Source: Clostridium ihumii AP5 (lineage in GTDB: Bacteria; Bacillota; Clostridia; Clostridiales; Clostridiaceae). From it: DNA of 64,000 nucleotides. The stretch's first letter is position 1; each line of letters starts with the position of its first letter. Location: the NCBI RefSeq assembly GCF_000612845.1, contig NZ_CCAT010000083.1, positions 363,594 to 427,593 on the forward strand. Reading direction: 5' to 3'. Shown piece by piece: positions 9,167 to 18,198 of the stretch. The position numbers and the translations under genes are program-made. The notes under the pieces are model-generated. The model saw nothing but the letters and a program-made list of their open reading frames with translations. It did not search any database and was not told the origin of the DNA.

Positions 9167-10453
9167 TTAAACCTCCAATATATTCTTTGGTATTTTTATC
9201 AAAAATCTTGTACCAATATCTTCCTTAGAATCAACAGTGATAGTTCCTTGTAACTCTTTGGTTACTATGTCTTTAACTAAGCTTAAACCTAAACCTCTAT
9301 TAATTTCACCTGTATTATAATTTATTTTAGTAGAAAATCCAGGAGAAAAAATTAAACTTAGATGATCTTCTTTTATACCATTTCCATCATCTTTAATTTC
9401 AAAAATATGATATAAATCATCTGAAGTATGATTAAACCATATATGATTTAAGTTAGGAGATGGTGAAATGGCTTCTGTAGAATTAGTGATAAGATTTCTA
9501 AAAACTGACATAAGAAAATAATGCTTATTTGTCAAGAAATCATTGTTTGTACTTATTATAAGTTCTATATTTTTGTTTGAATTATAAATTTCTCTTTCTA
9601 TAGTTTCTTTTAATATTAGCAGTATAACTTTGAAAGAGGTTGAATTATTAACATCAGTGGTGTCTAAAGCTTCTTTAATACCACGAACTATTAAAGAATA
9701 TTCTTTTTTTACCTCATGAATATCTTTTGCAATAGTTAATGCTGAGGTAGACCAGGTTTTTATATCTCTATTTTGCTTGATTTTTTCAAACAATTCATAT
9801 GAAATGGACATAGTATTTTCAATTTGGTACATGTTCTTTTCCATCCAAAAAATTTCACATTTAAGCTTAGAAGTTGTTAAAAGTAATTTTTTATATCTTT
9901 CAGCGTGTTCCTTTTTTAATAATAAAATTTCATAGTAATCAAGACAAAAAAATATTATAACAATTATAACTGTTCTAAGTGTAGCAACGAAAATAAGACT
10001 TTGCTGAATGGTAGAAGAAAAGCATTCGGGCCCAATTCTTACATACATTTCTAATAAATTTGAAAGATAGTCTATTAGAATCATTATAATGAAAAAAAAT
10101 TTACTGTTAAAATTATTTTTAAAGTGTTTAGTATATAAGTAAAAAAGGAATCCATAACCAATATAAAACAATATTTCAGGTGCATATAATGCCAAAATGT
10201 TATTGTAATTACCATGGATAAGAAAATGTAATAAAATTCTTAACAAGAAAACACCTAATCCAGAAAAAATACTAGCTAGAATCACATTAAAATCTTCTAA
10301 AACATAAAGTGTTATAGGGAGTAATATTATGGCAAACGATACTTTAAGTTCCGTGGAAAATATATTAATATGCATTTGAGATATAAGAGAAATTACAATA
10401 CTTATAAAAGCAACTTTCTTAAAATTTGTTGTAATATTTTTTGAAAAACACAT
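9167..10453 (-). CDS. GlnK-like multi-TM sensor histidine kinase
   Basis: This 428-residue kinase has five or six N-terminal membrane segments (about 10-175), a coiled linker, a likely phospho-acceptor His in KDIHEVKKEY, and a HATPase domain with N box FRNLITNSTEAIS, G1 box DDGNGI and G2 box RGLGLSLV. It precedes the GlnL-like regulator by five bases. The ATG at 10453 is preferred because AGGATG then sits about ten bases upstream; the ATG three codons earlier overlaps that site. The membrane domain suggests sensing within or across the membrane. Confidence 0.82.
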   Translation of the reverse strand: MCFSKNITTNFKKVAFISIVISLISQMHINIFSTELKVSFAIILLPITLYVLEDFNVILASIFSGLGVFLLRILLHFLIHGNYNNILALYAPEILFYIGYGFLFYLYTKHFKNNFNSKFFFIIMILIDYLSNLLEMYVRIGPECFSSTIQQSLIFVATLRTVIIVIIFFCLDYYEILLLKKEHAERYKKLLLTTSKLKCEIFWMEKNMYQIENTMSISYELFEKIKQNRDIKTWSTSALTIAKDIHEVKKEYSLIVRGIKEALDTTDVNNSTSFKVILLILKETIEREIYNSNKNIELIISTNNDFLTNKHYFLMSVFRNLITNSTEAISPSPNLNHIWFNHTSDDLYHIFEIKDDGNGIKEDHLSLIFSPGFSTKINYNTGEINRGLGLSLVKDIVTKELQGTITVDSKEDIGTRFLIKIPKNILEV

Positions 10454-10644
10454 AAAAATCATCCTTTTACAATATTTAAATTAGAAAATTAAATTTATTG
10501 AAAAAATTATCTACATTATAACTTTATAAAAATTATATTATTAATATTATCATAAAATCTACTGATTTTAAAAATTATTGATGAAAAGTGTATAAAAAAA
10601 TACTTTATGGATAAAATTCCCTATATAAAGGAGGGAATTAAGAT

Positions 10645-11271
10645 ATGCTAGAAAAAATTAAAAAATATAAAAATCAAATAGCTATTTCAACTGGAGTACT
10701 ATTAATTTTATTTATTAGTTCTTATACAATAAGTAGATACAATTTTAAAGATAAAGATGTTAATACATTAACTAAAGAAACTGCATCTCAAAATATAAAA
10801 TCAGAAGGTGCTGAAATAAAATTCCTTATAAAATATAGTAATTGCAATGATTTTATAGAAGATGAAAAAATGAACAAAATAGTTGAAAAAGATAAAGACA
10901 AGTTGAAAGGTTTAACTCAAAAAGAACTAGAGGAAATTTATAAAGAATATAATTACAAATTAAGCAAATGTATAGATAATAAAATTGAGTTTGTAAAAGA
11001 CATTGAAGGATACCAATATGGAAATGGTAAATTTTTTATAGGAATTAGTGGAGAAAAAGTTGTTATTTATAATAGAAACCAAGAAGGAAATTTAATTATA
11101 GCAGAAAGTGTAGTTCCTAATGGAAGAAGCGAAGATCAAAGACCTATAAAATTAAATAACATTAAAGATAAAGGAAATCTTACAGAAACACTTTATGAAG
11201 GAAAAAAAGAATATCAATTTGATACAAAAGAAGAAGCGTTAGAATATGCAAAAGCTTTATGTAATTCATAA
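10645..11271 (+). CDS. BofC-like membrane-anchored protein
   Basis: This 208-residue protein has an N-terminal membrane anchor (residues 11-28) and an exported domain. The C-terminal part (KFFIGISGEKVVIYNRNQEG and so on) resembles the BofC C-terminal domain, which in Bacillus modulates SpoIVB protease signalling during sporulation. Position supports this, since bofC lies next to ruvAB in bacilli and ruvA follows here. The ATG follows GGAGGGAAT. A perfect 15-bp-arm terminator follows. The assignment rests on weak motif similarity plus synteny. Confidence 0.5.
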   Translation: MLEKIKKYKNQIAISTGVLLILFISSYTISRYNFKDKDVNTLTKETASQNIKSEGAEIKFLIKYSNCNDFIEDEKMNKIVEKDKDKLKGLTQKELEEIYKEYNYKLSKCIDNKIEFVKDIEGYQYGNGKFFIGISGEKVVIYNRNQEGNLIIAESVVPNGRSEDQRPIKLNNIKDKGNLTETLYEGKKEYQFDTKEEALEYAKALCNS

Positions 11272-11318
11272 AAAATAGCAAACACGTATACTTGTGTGTA
11301 TAAGTGTTTGCTATTTTT
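11271..11318. terminator. Intrinsic terminator after the BofC-like gene
   Basis: AAAAATAGCAAACAC (11271-11285) is perfectly complementary to GTGTTTGCTATTTTT (11304-11318), with an 18-nt loop. Confidence 0.85.
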
Positions 11319-11440
11319 ATTATAAAGAAATTTAAATTTGTATTATAACCTTTTTCACTCTTACTTTTTATTTGGTTTCAAATGTAATGATAGAAATAAA
11401 CTATAATCTTAGAAGTATCATTTGATAAAGACGTTATTTA

Positions 11441-11477
11441 AACTTCGAAGTTGGAACCCTATAAATCATGCTATAAT
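11441..11477 (+). promoter_or_regulatory. Palindrome and -10 element upstream of ruvA
   Basis: A perfect 12-bp palindrome AACTTCGAAGTT at 11441-11452 lies about 20 bp before TATAAT at 11472-11477. This probably marks the ruvAB promoter. The palindrome does not match the usual Firmicute LexA box (GAAC-N4-GTTC), so I make no SOS claim. A long 5' leader of about 115 bases would follow. Confidence 0.4.
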
Positions 11478-11599
11478 ATTGTTTAGAGTTGAATGAAAAA
11501 TATTTAAATGTTAATCTATTATAAGAATAAAGACATAAATTTAGATTAAATCAACACAAAATGGATTAGTATGAATTTTTATTTAAGGAAGTGATAATA

Positions 11600-12193
11600 A
11601 TGTATGAATATATAAAAGGAAATTTTATTTGTATAAATAAAGATTATGTTGTCATAGAAAATAACAATATAGGATATAAAATATTTACATCAGGAAACAC
11701 TATGGCGAATATGCCAACTACAAAAGAAGAGGTGTTGCTTTATACTATACAAATTGTAAGGGAAGATTTTATAGGATTATATGGATTTCTAACAAAAGAA
11801 GAACTTAGTATGTTTAATTTACTTATAACAATAAATGGTGTGGGTGCAAAAGCTGCATTATCATTACTTTCTATATGTAATGTAAATAATCTTAAATATG
11901 CAATTTTAAGTGGAGATGAAAAAACTATAACAAAGGCTCCGGGAATAGGTAAAAAAATTGCACAAAGGGTTATACTTGAATTGAAAGATAAGTTAGATTT
12001 AAATGAAATTATAGACAAAGATGTTAAAGATGAGACTATGATAGAAATGGATAGTATACATAATGAAGCTTTTGGAGCATTATTAGCATTAGGTTATTCA
12101 GAAAAAGAAGCTGAAAAGGCAATAAAAGCTGTTGGAAAAGAAGCAACTGTAGAAGATATGATAAAAAAATGCTTGAGATACTTAATGGTTTAA
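11600..12193 (+). CDS. ruvA: Holliday junction branch migration protein RuvA
   Basis: RuvA (197 residues) binds four-way junctions and loads the RuvB motor. The N-terminal OB fold (MYEYIKGNF), the two helix-hairpin-helix motifs (ITINGVGAKAALSLL at about 70-84 and APGIGKKIAQRV at about 105-116) and the C-terminal RuvB-binding domain (EAFGALLALGYSEKEAEKAI) are all present. The ATG at 11600 has AAGGAAG upstream; a GTG three codons earlier overlaps that site. ruvB follows 34 bases downstream. RuvC is not in the window. Confidence 0.97.
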   Translation: MYEYIKGNFICINKDYVVIENNNIGYKIFTSGNTMANMPTTKEEVLLYTIQIVREDFIGLYGFLTKEELSMFNLLITINGVGAKAALSLLSICNVNNLKYAILSGDEKTITKAPGIGKKIAQRVILELKDKLDLNEIIDKDVKDETMIEMDSIHNEAFGALLALGYSEKEAEKAIKAVGKEATVEDMIKKCLRYLMV

Positions 12194-12227
12194 AGTATGT
12201 ATTGAGTTATAGAAAAGGGGTGTCTAG

Positions 12228-13232
12228 GTGGAAGATAGACTTATTACTTCTGAATTTACATCAGAAGATTGTGATGTTGAATACTCTTTAAGACCTCAAA
12301 GGTTAAAGGAATATATTGGTCAAGAAAAGGTTAAGGCCAGATTAGAAATATTCTTAGAAGCGGCAAAAATGAGAAATGAACCATTGGATCATACATTGTT
12401 TTATGGACCTCCAGGTCTTGGAAAAACCACACTTGCAAATATCATTGCGAAAGAAATGGGTGGAAATTTAAAGGTTACGTCAGGACCTGCTATTGAAAGA
12501 GCGGGAGATTTAGCATCTATACTTACATCTTTATGTGATAATGATGTTTTGTTTATAGATGAGATTCATAGATTAAATAGAGCTGTAGAGGAAATATTAT
12601 ATCCTGCAATGGAAGATTATTCTTTGGATATAATAATAGGAAAAGGAGCTTCTGCGAAATCTATAAGATTAGATTTACCTAAATTTACATTGATAGGGGC
12701 TACTACTAGGGTTGGTCTTTTGACAGCACCACTTAGAGATAGATTTGGAGTGCTATGCCCTATGGAATATTATAATGATGAAGAACTTAAGGAAATAGTT
12801 GTGAGATCTTCTCATATATTGGGCGCAGATATAGATGATGATGCTGCTCTTGAAATATCTAGAAGGTCAAGAGGTACGCCTAGGGTTGCAAATAGGTTAT
12901 TAAAGAGAGTTAGAGATTTTGCAGTAGTTAAAGGTGATGGTAGAATCAGTAAAGATATAGCTGATGATGCAGCAAAATTATTAGAAATAGATAGTGAGGG
13001 ATTTGATCAAGTTGATAATAAAATTCTAGAAGCTATAATATATAATTTTAGTGGTGGTCCAGTTGGAATTGAAACATTAGCTTATTATATAGGAGAAGAA
13101 TTAGGTTCTTTAGAAGATGTGTACGAACCATTTTTAATACAGAAAGGATTTATAATAAGGACTCCAAGGGGAAGAATAGCATCAGAAAAAGCATACAAAC
13201 ATTTTGGTATAGAAAGGTCTAACAAAAATTAA
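12228..13232 (+). CDS. ruvB: Holliday junction helicase motor RuvB
   Basis: RuvB (334 residues) is the AAA+ ATPase that drives branch migration with RuvA. Walker [10 protein letters not shown] is at about residues 60-68, Walker B LFIDEIHR at about 107-114, sensor 1 GATTR at about 155-159, and the C-terminal winged helix contains PRGRIAS. Length is normal for the family. The GTG start follows GGGGTG. It is part of the ruvA-ruvB-queA-tgt run seen in many Firmicutes. Confidence 0.98.
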   Translation: MEDRLITSEFTSEDCDVEYSLRPQRLKEYIGQEKVKARLEIFLEAAKMRNEPLDHTLFYGPPGLGKTTLANIIAKEMGGNLKVTSGPAIERAGDLASILTSLCDNDVLFIDEIHRLNRAVEEILYPAMEDYSLDIIIGKGASAKSIRLDLPKFTLIGATTRVGLLTAPLRDRFGVLCPMEYYNDEELKEIVVRSSHILGADIDDDAALEISRRSRGTPRVANRLLKRVRDFAVVKGDGRISKDIADDAAKLLEIDSEGFDQVDNKILEAIIYNFSGGPVGIETLAYYIGEELGSLEDVYEPFLIQKGFIIRTPRGRIASEKAYKHFGIERSNKN

Positions 13233-13377
13233 AAATAATTTGTTATATCATAAACATATATGGTAAAATAGATAATCTAGGCGTTTTGTGTAGAATGAAT
13301 GTGAAAACATAGTTTGTTTTTCAAAAGCCTATTTAATCTATTAATTAGTTAATTAATTTTTAGGAAGGTGTATATTA

Positions 13378-14403
13378 GTGAAAGTTAAGGACTTCTATTT
13401 TGATTTGCCAGAAGAACTTATAGCACAAGTACCATTAGAAAAAAGAGATGAATCTAGACTTATGGTAGTTGATAGAAAAACTGGTGAGTTAGAACATAAA
13501 AAATTTAAAAACATCATAGAATATCTAGAGCCTGGTGATTGTTTAGTTTTAAATGATACAAGGGTTATGCCAGCTAGATTATATGGAGCAAAAGAAGGTA
13601 CAGGAGCAAAAATGGAATTTTTGCTATTAAGAAGAATAGAAAAAGATTTATGGGAAATTCTTGTAAGACCTGGAAAAAGAGCAAAAGTAGGCAATAGATT
13701 TGTATTTGGAAATGGAGAACTTAAAGGTGAAATAGTAAAAGTTCAAGATGATGGAAATAGAATAGTAAAGTTTGAATATGAAGGTATATTTGAAGAAGTG
13801 CTTGATAGACTAGGTGAAATGCCATTACCACCATACATAACAGAAAAGTTACAAGATAAGGAAAGATATCAAACAGTATATTCAAGAGAAGTAGGTTCTG
13901 CAGCAGCGCCTACAGCTGGACTGCATTTTACAGATGAACTTTTAGAAGAAGTAAAAGCAAAAGGTATAAAAATAGCATTTGTAACACTGCATGTTGGACT
14001 TGGAACATTTAGACCAGTTAAAGCTGAAACTGTAGAAGATCACCAAATGCATGCGGAGCACTATTACTTAAGTGAAGAAAATGCTAAGATAATAAACAGT
14101 GCAAAAGAAAATGGAAAGAGAGTAATTGCTGTAGGTACAACATCTAATAGAACATTAGAAAGTATAGCTAGTGAAAATGGAAGAGTTAAAGAAGAGTCAG
14201 GATATACTAGTATATTTATATATCCAGGATATAAATTCAAAATAGTAGATGCTCTTATAACAAATTTTCATTTACCAGAATCAACACTAATAATGTTAAT
14301 CAGTGCATTTTCAACTAGAGATATAGTAATGAATGCGTATAGTGAAGCTGTTAAAGAAAGATACAGATTTTTTAGTTTTGGAGATGCTATGTTCTTACAT
14401 TAA
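13378..14403 (+). CDS. queA: S-adenosylmethionine:tRNA ribosyltransferase-isomerase QueA
   Basis: QueA (341 residues) transfers the ribosyl part of SAM to preQ1-modified tRNA to give epoxyqueuosine. Family blocks are clear: [12 protein letters not shown] at the start, [13 protein letters not shown] at about 57-69, [12 protein letters not shown] at about 177-188, [11 protein letters not shown], and [14 protein letters not shown] near the end. The GTG start follows AGGAAGGTG. It sits 24 bases before tgt, the enzyme that inserts preQ1, so the two act in sequence in queuosine biosynthesis. Confidence 0.98.
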   Translation: MKVKDFYFDLPEELIAQVPLEKRDESRLMVVDRKTGELEHKKFKNIIEYLEPGDCLVLNDTRVMPARLYGAKEGTGAKMEFLLLRRIEKDLWEILVRPGKRAKVGNRFVFGNGELKGEIVKVQDDGNRIVKFEYEGIFEEVLDRLGEMPLPPYITEKLQDKERYQTVYSREVGSAAAPTAGLHFTDELLEEVKAKGIKIAFVTLHVGLGTFRPVKAETVEDHQMHAEHYYLSEENAKIINSAKENGKRVIAVGTTSNRTLESIASENGRVKEESGYTSIFIYPGYKFKIVDALITNFHLPESTLIMLISAFSTRDIVMNAYSEAVKERYRFFSFGDAMFLH

Positions 14404-14427
14404 TTTTGTTAAAAGGAAGGATATTTT

Positions 14428-15558
14428 ATGTACAAATTATTAAAAAAGAGTGGAAAGGTAAGAAGAGGTGAGTTTACAACACCTCATGGAGTAATTCAAA
14501 CTCCAGTATTTATGAATGTTGGTACTATAGCCGCTATAAAAGGTGCAGTATCGTCAATGGATTTAAAAGATATAGGATGTCAAGTAGAATTATCTAATAC
14601 ATATCACTTACATTTAAGACCAGGTGATAAAAATATAAAAGCGCTTGGTGGATTACATAAATTTATGAATTGGGATAGACCAATTCTAACTGATTCAGGT
14701 GGATTCCAAGTATTTTCTCTTTCTAAAATGAGAAAAATAAAAGAAGAAGGAGTATACTTTAATTCACATATAGATGGTAAAAAAATATTTATGGGACCAG
14801 AAGAAAGTATGCAAATACAAAGTAATATTGCATCAACAATTGCAATGGCATTTGATGAATGTATTGAAAATCCAGCACCAAGAGACTATGTAGAAGCATC
14901 TGTTGCAAGAACAACAAGATGGCTTGAAAGATGTAAAGTGGAAATGGATAGATTAAATTCTCTACCAGATACTATTAATAAAAAACAAATGTTATTTGGT
15001 ATTAATCAAGGTGGAGTTTATGAGGATATTAGAATTGAACATGCTAAAACTATTGCAAAGATGGATTTAGATGGATATGCAATTGGTGGATTAGCTGTTG
15101 GGGAAACTCACGAAGAAATGTATAGAATAATAGATGCTGTAGTTCCACACTTGCCACAAGAAAAGCCTATTTATTTAATGGGAGTTGGAATTCCAAGTAA
15201 TATATTAGAAGCAGTTGAAAGAGGTGTAGACTTCTTTGATTGTGTATTACCAGCTAGAAATGGAAGACATGGACATGTATTCACAAAGTATGGTAAAATA
15301 AATCTTATGAATGCAAAATTTGAGTTAGATGACAAACCTATAGATGAGGGATGTCAATGTCCAGCTTGTAAGCATTACACTAGAGCTTATATTAGACATT
15401 TATTTAAGGCAAAAGAGATGTTAGCTATGAGACTTTGTGTATTACATAATCTATATTTCTACAATAAACTTATGGAAGATATAAGAAATGCTATAGATGG
15501 AGATTACTTCCCAGAATTCAAAAAGCAAAAACTTGAAGAATGGGGCGGAAGAGCCTAA
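14428..15558 (+). CDS. tgt: tRNA-guanine transglycosylase
   Basis: Tgt (376 residues) exchanges guanine 34 for preQ1 in GUN-anticodon tRNAs. The nucleophile and substrate motifs LTDSGGFQVFSL (about 87-98) and VLPARNGRHG (about 276-285) are intact, and the zinc site CQCPACKHY plus the later His in the LCVLHNLYFYN helix is present. The start has AAGGAAGGAT upstream. It is probably co-transcribed with queA. Length is normal. Confidence 0.98.
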   Translation: MYKLLKKSGKVRRGEFTTPHGVIQTPVFMNVGTIAAIKGAVSSMDLKDIGCQVELSNTYHLHLRPGDKNIKALGGLHKFMNWDRPILTDSGGFQVFSLSKMRKIKEEGVYFNSHIDGKKIFMGPEESMQIQSNIASTIAMAFDECIENPAPRDYVEASVARTTRWLERCKVEMDRLNSLPDTINKKQMLFGINQGGVYEDIRIEHAKTIAKMDLDGYAIGGLAVGETHEEMYRIIDAVVPHLPQEKPIYLMGVGIPSNILEAVERGVDFFDCVLPARNGRHGHVFTKYGKINLMNAKFELDDKPIDEGCQCPACKHYTRAYIRHLFKAKEMLAMRLCVLHNLYFYNKLMEDIRNAIDGDYFPEFKKQKLEEWGGRA

Positions 15559-15773
15559 GCAAAGTTTATATATAATAATTAGTATATTATTTTAAAAAAT
15601 TTATATATAGTATAAAATATATAAAAAGGGCAAGGATTAAAAAATGAAGTAAAAGATTAAAAAAAACTAAACTTTTACTGAAATATATGCTAGAATGTTC
15701 CATAGATATTTAAGAATAAAATATGGATTGATTCAATTTAATTAAATTGTAAGTTAAGAAAGGAGAATGAATT

Positions 15774-16067
15774 ATGGCAGTTTTTGTACAAATGCTACCA
15801 ATTCTATTAATGTTAGTATTATTTTATCTTATGATATTTTTACCAGAAAAGAAGAGAAAGAAAAAATATGATGAGATGTTAACTAACTTAAACTTAAATG
15901 ATGAAATAATGACTAAAGGCGGTATAATGGGAAAAATCGTTAATGTACAAGATGAATTCATCATTTTAGAAAGTGGTCCAGATAGAGCAAGAATAAAATT
16001 ATCTAAAAATGGAATTAGCTACGTTGTAAAATCAGCAGAAACAGCTGCTTTAAATAACGCAGAATAA
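15774..16067 (+). CDS. yajC: Preprotein translocase accessory subunit YajC
   Basis: YajC (97 residues) is a single-span membrane protein that associates with SecDF. One N-terminal membrane helix (about 6-25) is followed by the family block FLPEKKRKKKYDEML and a small cytoplasmic domain containing GDE/GGIMGKIV-type residues (DEIMTKGGIMGKIV). The start has GAAAGGAG upstream. secD and secF lie about 2 kb downstream, with the SCIFF genes placed between, which is a typical clostridial arrangement. Confidence 0.95.
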   Translation: MAVFVQMLPILLMLVLFYLMIFLPEKKRKKKYDEMLTNLNLNDEIMTKGGIMGKIVNVQDEFIILESGPDRARIKLSKNGISYVVKSAETAALNNAE

Positions 16068-16121
16068 TGAATAAAACCCTCCATTTAATAATATATATTT
16101 AAATAAGTGGGGGGGATTATA

Positions 16122-16490
16122 ATGGTTAAAAAACTTAAATATTCCTGTATAGGGCAAGGTGTTCTAAGGGCAATTTTACTTACAATTGTTTGTTTATTAG
16201 TTTATTCTTTACTTATAACACTTATATCTGTAGGAGGAAAATTTACTTCATTAATTATGATGATTGTAACTTTAGGTAGCATAATATATGGAACTATGTA
16301 TGCAACCTTAAAAGCTGGAAGTAATGGATGGCTTATAGGGATTTTAGTTGGATTATTTTATATGATAGCTATGTTTATAGTTTCTATAATATGTGGGAAA
16401 GAATTTGCTTTTACAATAAAAGAGTTTTTAAGATTAATTATTGCAATTGTAGTAGGGGCTTTGTCAGGAATGATAACTGTAAATCTATAA
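16122..16490 (+). CDS. TIGR04086-type membrane protein
   Basis: This 122-residue protein has four membrane segments (about 17-37, 43-63, 67-90, 97-119). In clostridia a protein of this type (TIGR04086) regularly lies between yajC and the SCIFF genes, exactly as here. No biochemical role is known to me. The ATG at 16122 has a GGGGGGGAT ribosome site; a GTG five codons earlier overlaps it. Confidence 0.7.
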   Translation: MVKKLKYSCIGQGVLRAILLTIVCLLVYSLLITLISVGGKFTSLIMMIVTLGSIIYGTMYATLKAGSNGWLIGILVGLFYMIAMFIVSIICGKEFAFTIKEFLRLIIAIVVGALSGMITVNL

Positions 16491-16532
16491 TATTTTATAT
16501 AGATGTAATAATTAAAGATGGAGGAAATCATA

Positions 16533-16670
16533 ATGAAACACATTAAAACAATTAACAAATCAAACATAAAAGAAAGCTTAAAAAAACCAGGTTGCAAAGA
16601 GTGTGCTAACTCTTGTCAATCAGCATGTAAAACTTCATGCACAGTAGCTAACTTAGCTTGTGAAAACTAG
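16533..16670 (+). CDS. scfA: SCIFF (six-cysteine) ranthipeptide precursor
   Basis: This 45-residue peptide has six cysteines at 21, 24, 28, 32, 36 and 43 in its C-terminal half (PGCKECANSCQSACKTSC), the hallmark of the SCIFF family. Its Lys/Asn-rich N-terminal half is the leader. The partner radical SAM enzyme ScfB installs thioether links from Cys to alpha- or other carbons of acceptor residues. ATG follows GGAGGAAATC. It is short and easily missed. In clostridia these peptides have been linked to cell-density-dependent regulation. A hairpin separates it from scfB. Confidence 0.95.
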   Translation: MKHIKTINKSNIKESLKKPGCKECANSCQSACKTSCTVANLACEN

Positions 16671-16677
16671 GAATATT

Positions 16678-16710
16678 AAAAGAGCAGTAACTTTTATGGT
16701 TGCTGCTTTA
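16678..16710 (+). terminator. Hairpin between scfA and scfB, possible attenuator
   Basis: GCAGTAAC pairs with GTTGCTGC (one G-U pair) around a TTTTATG loop, followed by TTTATGTTT. The weak U-tract suggests partial termination or mRNA stabilisation, giving more peptide than maturase transcript. Confidence 0.5.
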
Positions 16711-16730
16711 TGTTTAGTAGGAGGGAAATT

Positions 16731-18101
16731 ATGGCTTTAATTCATAAATTTAAACAAGGCAATGATTATTATGTAATAGATGTAAATTCAGGAGCAGTTC
16801 ATTCAGTAGACGAATTAGTTTATGATCTTTTAGATGAAAATAAATTAAGAAGTAAAGAAGAGCTTGTTGAAGAATTCAAAAATAAGTATAAACAAGAAGA
16901 GGTAGAAGAAGTTTATGAAGAGCTTCAGGAACTTGTAAAAGAAGGAATGCTATACTCTTTAGATTTATATGAAGGAATAGCAAGAAAAACTGGACAAGCA
17001 GAGTCTTATGTTAAAGCTTTATGCTTAAACATAATTCATGATTGTAATTTAAGATGTAAATATTGTTTTGCTGATGAAGGTGAATATCATGGATGTAGAA
17101 AAAGAATGTCAGCAGAAGTTGGTAAGAAAGCAATAGATTTTGTTATAAAGAGTTCTGGACCAAGAAAAAATATAGAAGTAGATTTATTCGGTGGAGAACC
17201 ATTAATGGCAATGGATACAATAAAGGAAATTGTAGACTATGCAAAAGTGGAAGAAAAGAAATACAATAAAAATATAAGATTTACTATGACAACAAATGCA
17301 ACTCTTTTAAATGAAGAAAATATGAAATACTTAGATGAAAATATGGGTAACCTAGTACTTAGTATAGATGGAAGAAAAGAAGTTAATGATAAAGTTAGAG
17401 TAAGAATAGATGGAAGTGGATGTTATGATAGTATACTTCCAAAAATAAAGAAAATGGTAGATGTGAGAGATAAATCTAAATTGTATTATGCAAGAGGTAC
17501 ATTTACAAGAGAAAATACAGATTTCTTTGAAGATGTAAAACATATGGCAGATTTAGGATTTGATGAAATTTCTATAGAGCCAGTAGTACTTCCAGATGAA
17601 CATGAGTTATCTTTAAGAAAAGAAGACTTACCAGTTATATTTGAACAATATGATAAATTGTATGAAGAAATGATTAGAAGACATAAAGAAGGAAATGAAT
17701 TTAGATTCTATCACTTTAATATAGATCTTCAAGGTGGACCATGTGTATATAAAAGAATTTCAGGATGTGGAGCAGGTCATGAATATATAGCAGTAACTCC
17801 TGATGGAGATATATATCCATGTCATCAATTTGTTGGAAATGAAGAATATTTACTAGGAAATATTTATGATGGAATAAAAAATAATGATATGGTTCAAGAG
17901 TTTAAAGAAGCTCATATATACAATAAGCCAACTTGTAAGAAGTGTTGGGCTAGATTCTATTGTAGTGGTGGATGTCAAGCAAATAACTTTAATTTTAATG
18001 GTGATATGCATATACCATATGAAATTGGTTGCGAAATGCAAAAGAAAAGAATTGAATGTGCTATAGCGTTGAAAAGTAAAACAATGGATATGGAAGAGTA
18101 A
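16731..18101 (+). CDS. scfB: SCIFF radical SAM maturase ScfB
   Basis: ScfB (456 residues) forms thioether crosslinks in the adjacent ScfA peptide. An N-terminal RiPP-recognition-like wHTH region (about 1-90) precedes the radical SAM CNLRCKYC motif, with Cys105, Cys109 and Cys112 ligating the SAM cluster. A C-terminal SPASM region supplies cysteines for auxiliary clusters (CVYKRISGCGAG, YPCHQF, CKKCWARFYCSGGC, IGCEM). The ATG at 16731 is chosen because TAGGAGGG lies just upstream; the earlier ATG has no site. It is followed by secD. Confidence 0.96.
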   Translation: MALIHKFKQGNDYYVIDVNSGAVHSVDELVYDLLDENKLRSKEELVEEFKNKYKQEEVEEVYEELQELVKEGMLYSLDLYEGIARKTGQAESYVKALCLNIIHDCNLRCKYCFADEGEYHGCRKRMSAEVGKKAIDFVIKSSGPRKNIEVDLFGGEPLMAMDTIKEIVDYAKVEEKKYNKNIRFTMTTNATLLNEENMKYLDENMGNLVLSIDGRKEVNDKVRVRIDGSGCYDSILPKIKKMVDVRDKSKLYYARGTFTRENTDFFEDVKHMADLGFDEISIEPVVLPDEHELSLRKEDLPVIFEQYDKLYEEMIRRHKEGNEFRFYHFNIDLQGGPCVYKRISGCGAGHEYIAVTPDGDIYPCHQFVGNEEYLLGNIYDGIKNNDMVQEFKEAHIYNKPTCKKCWARFYCSGGCQANNFNFNGDMHIPYEIGCEMQKKRIECAIALKSKTMDMEE

Positions 18102-18198
18102 AGCAAAACTTGAAAACATTGACTATTATTCATCTAGAGGATATAATAAATAACATTAGAAAAGTATAAAATCTACTAGAATAGGAAAGGGGATAAAC

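Noticed and set aside
11441..11452. Palindrome AACTTCGAAGTT as a LexA/SOS box for ruvAB
   Set aside because: It lacks the GAAC-N4-GTTC core of Firmicute LexA sites.
11441..11465. A third copy of the dispersed repeat (GTTGGAACCCTATA resembles CTTGGATTCCTATA)
   Set aside because: Similarity is limited to a few bases and does not extend into the flanks.
16328..16597. Small ORFs on both strands around the scfA start
   Set aside because: They are out-of-frame shadows of the TIGR04086-type gene and scfA; neither has a ribosome site or a protein-like composition.
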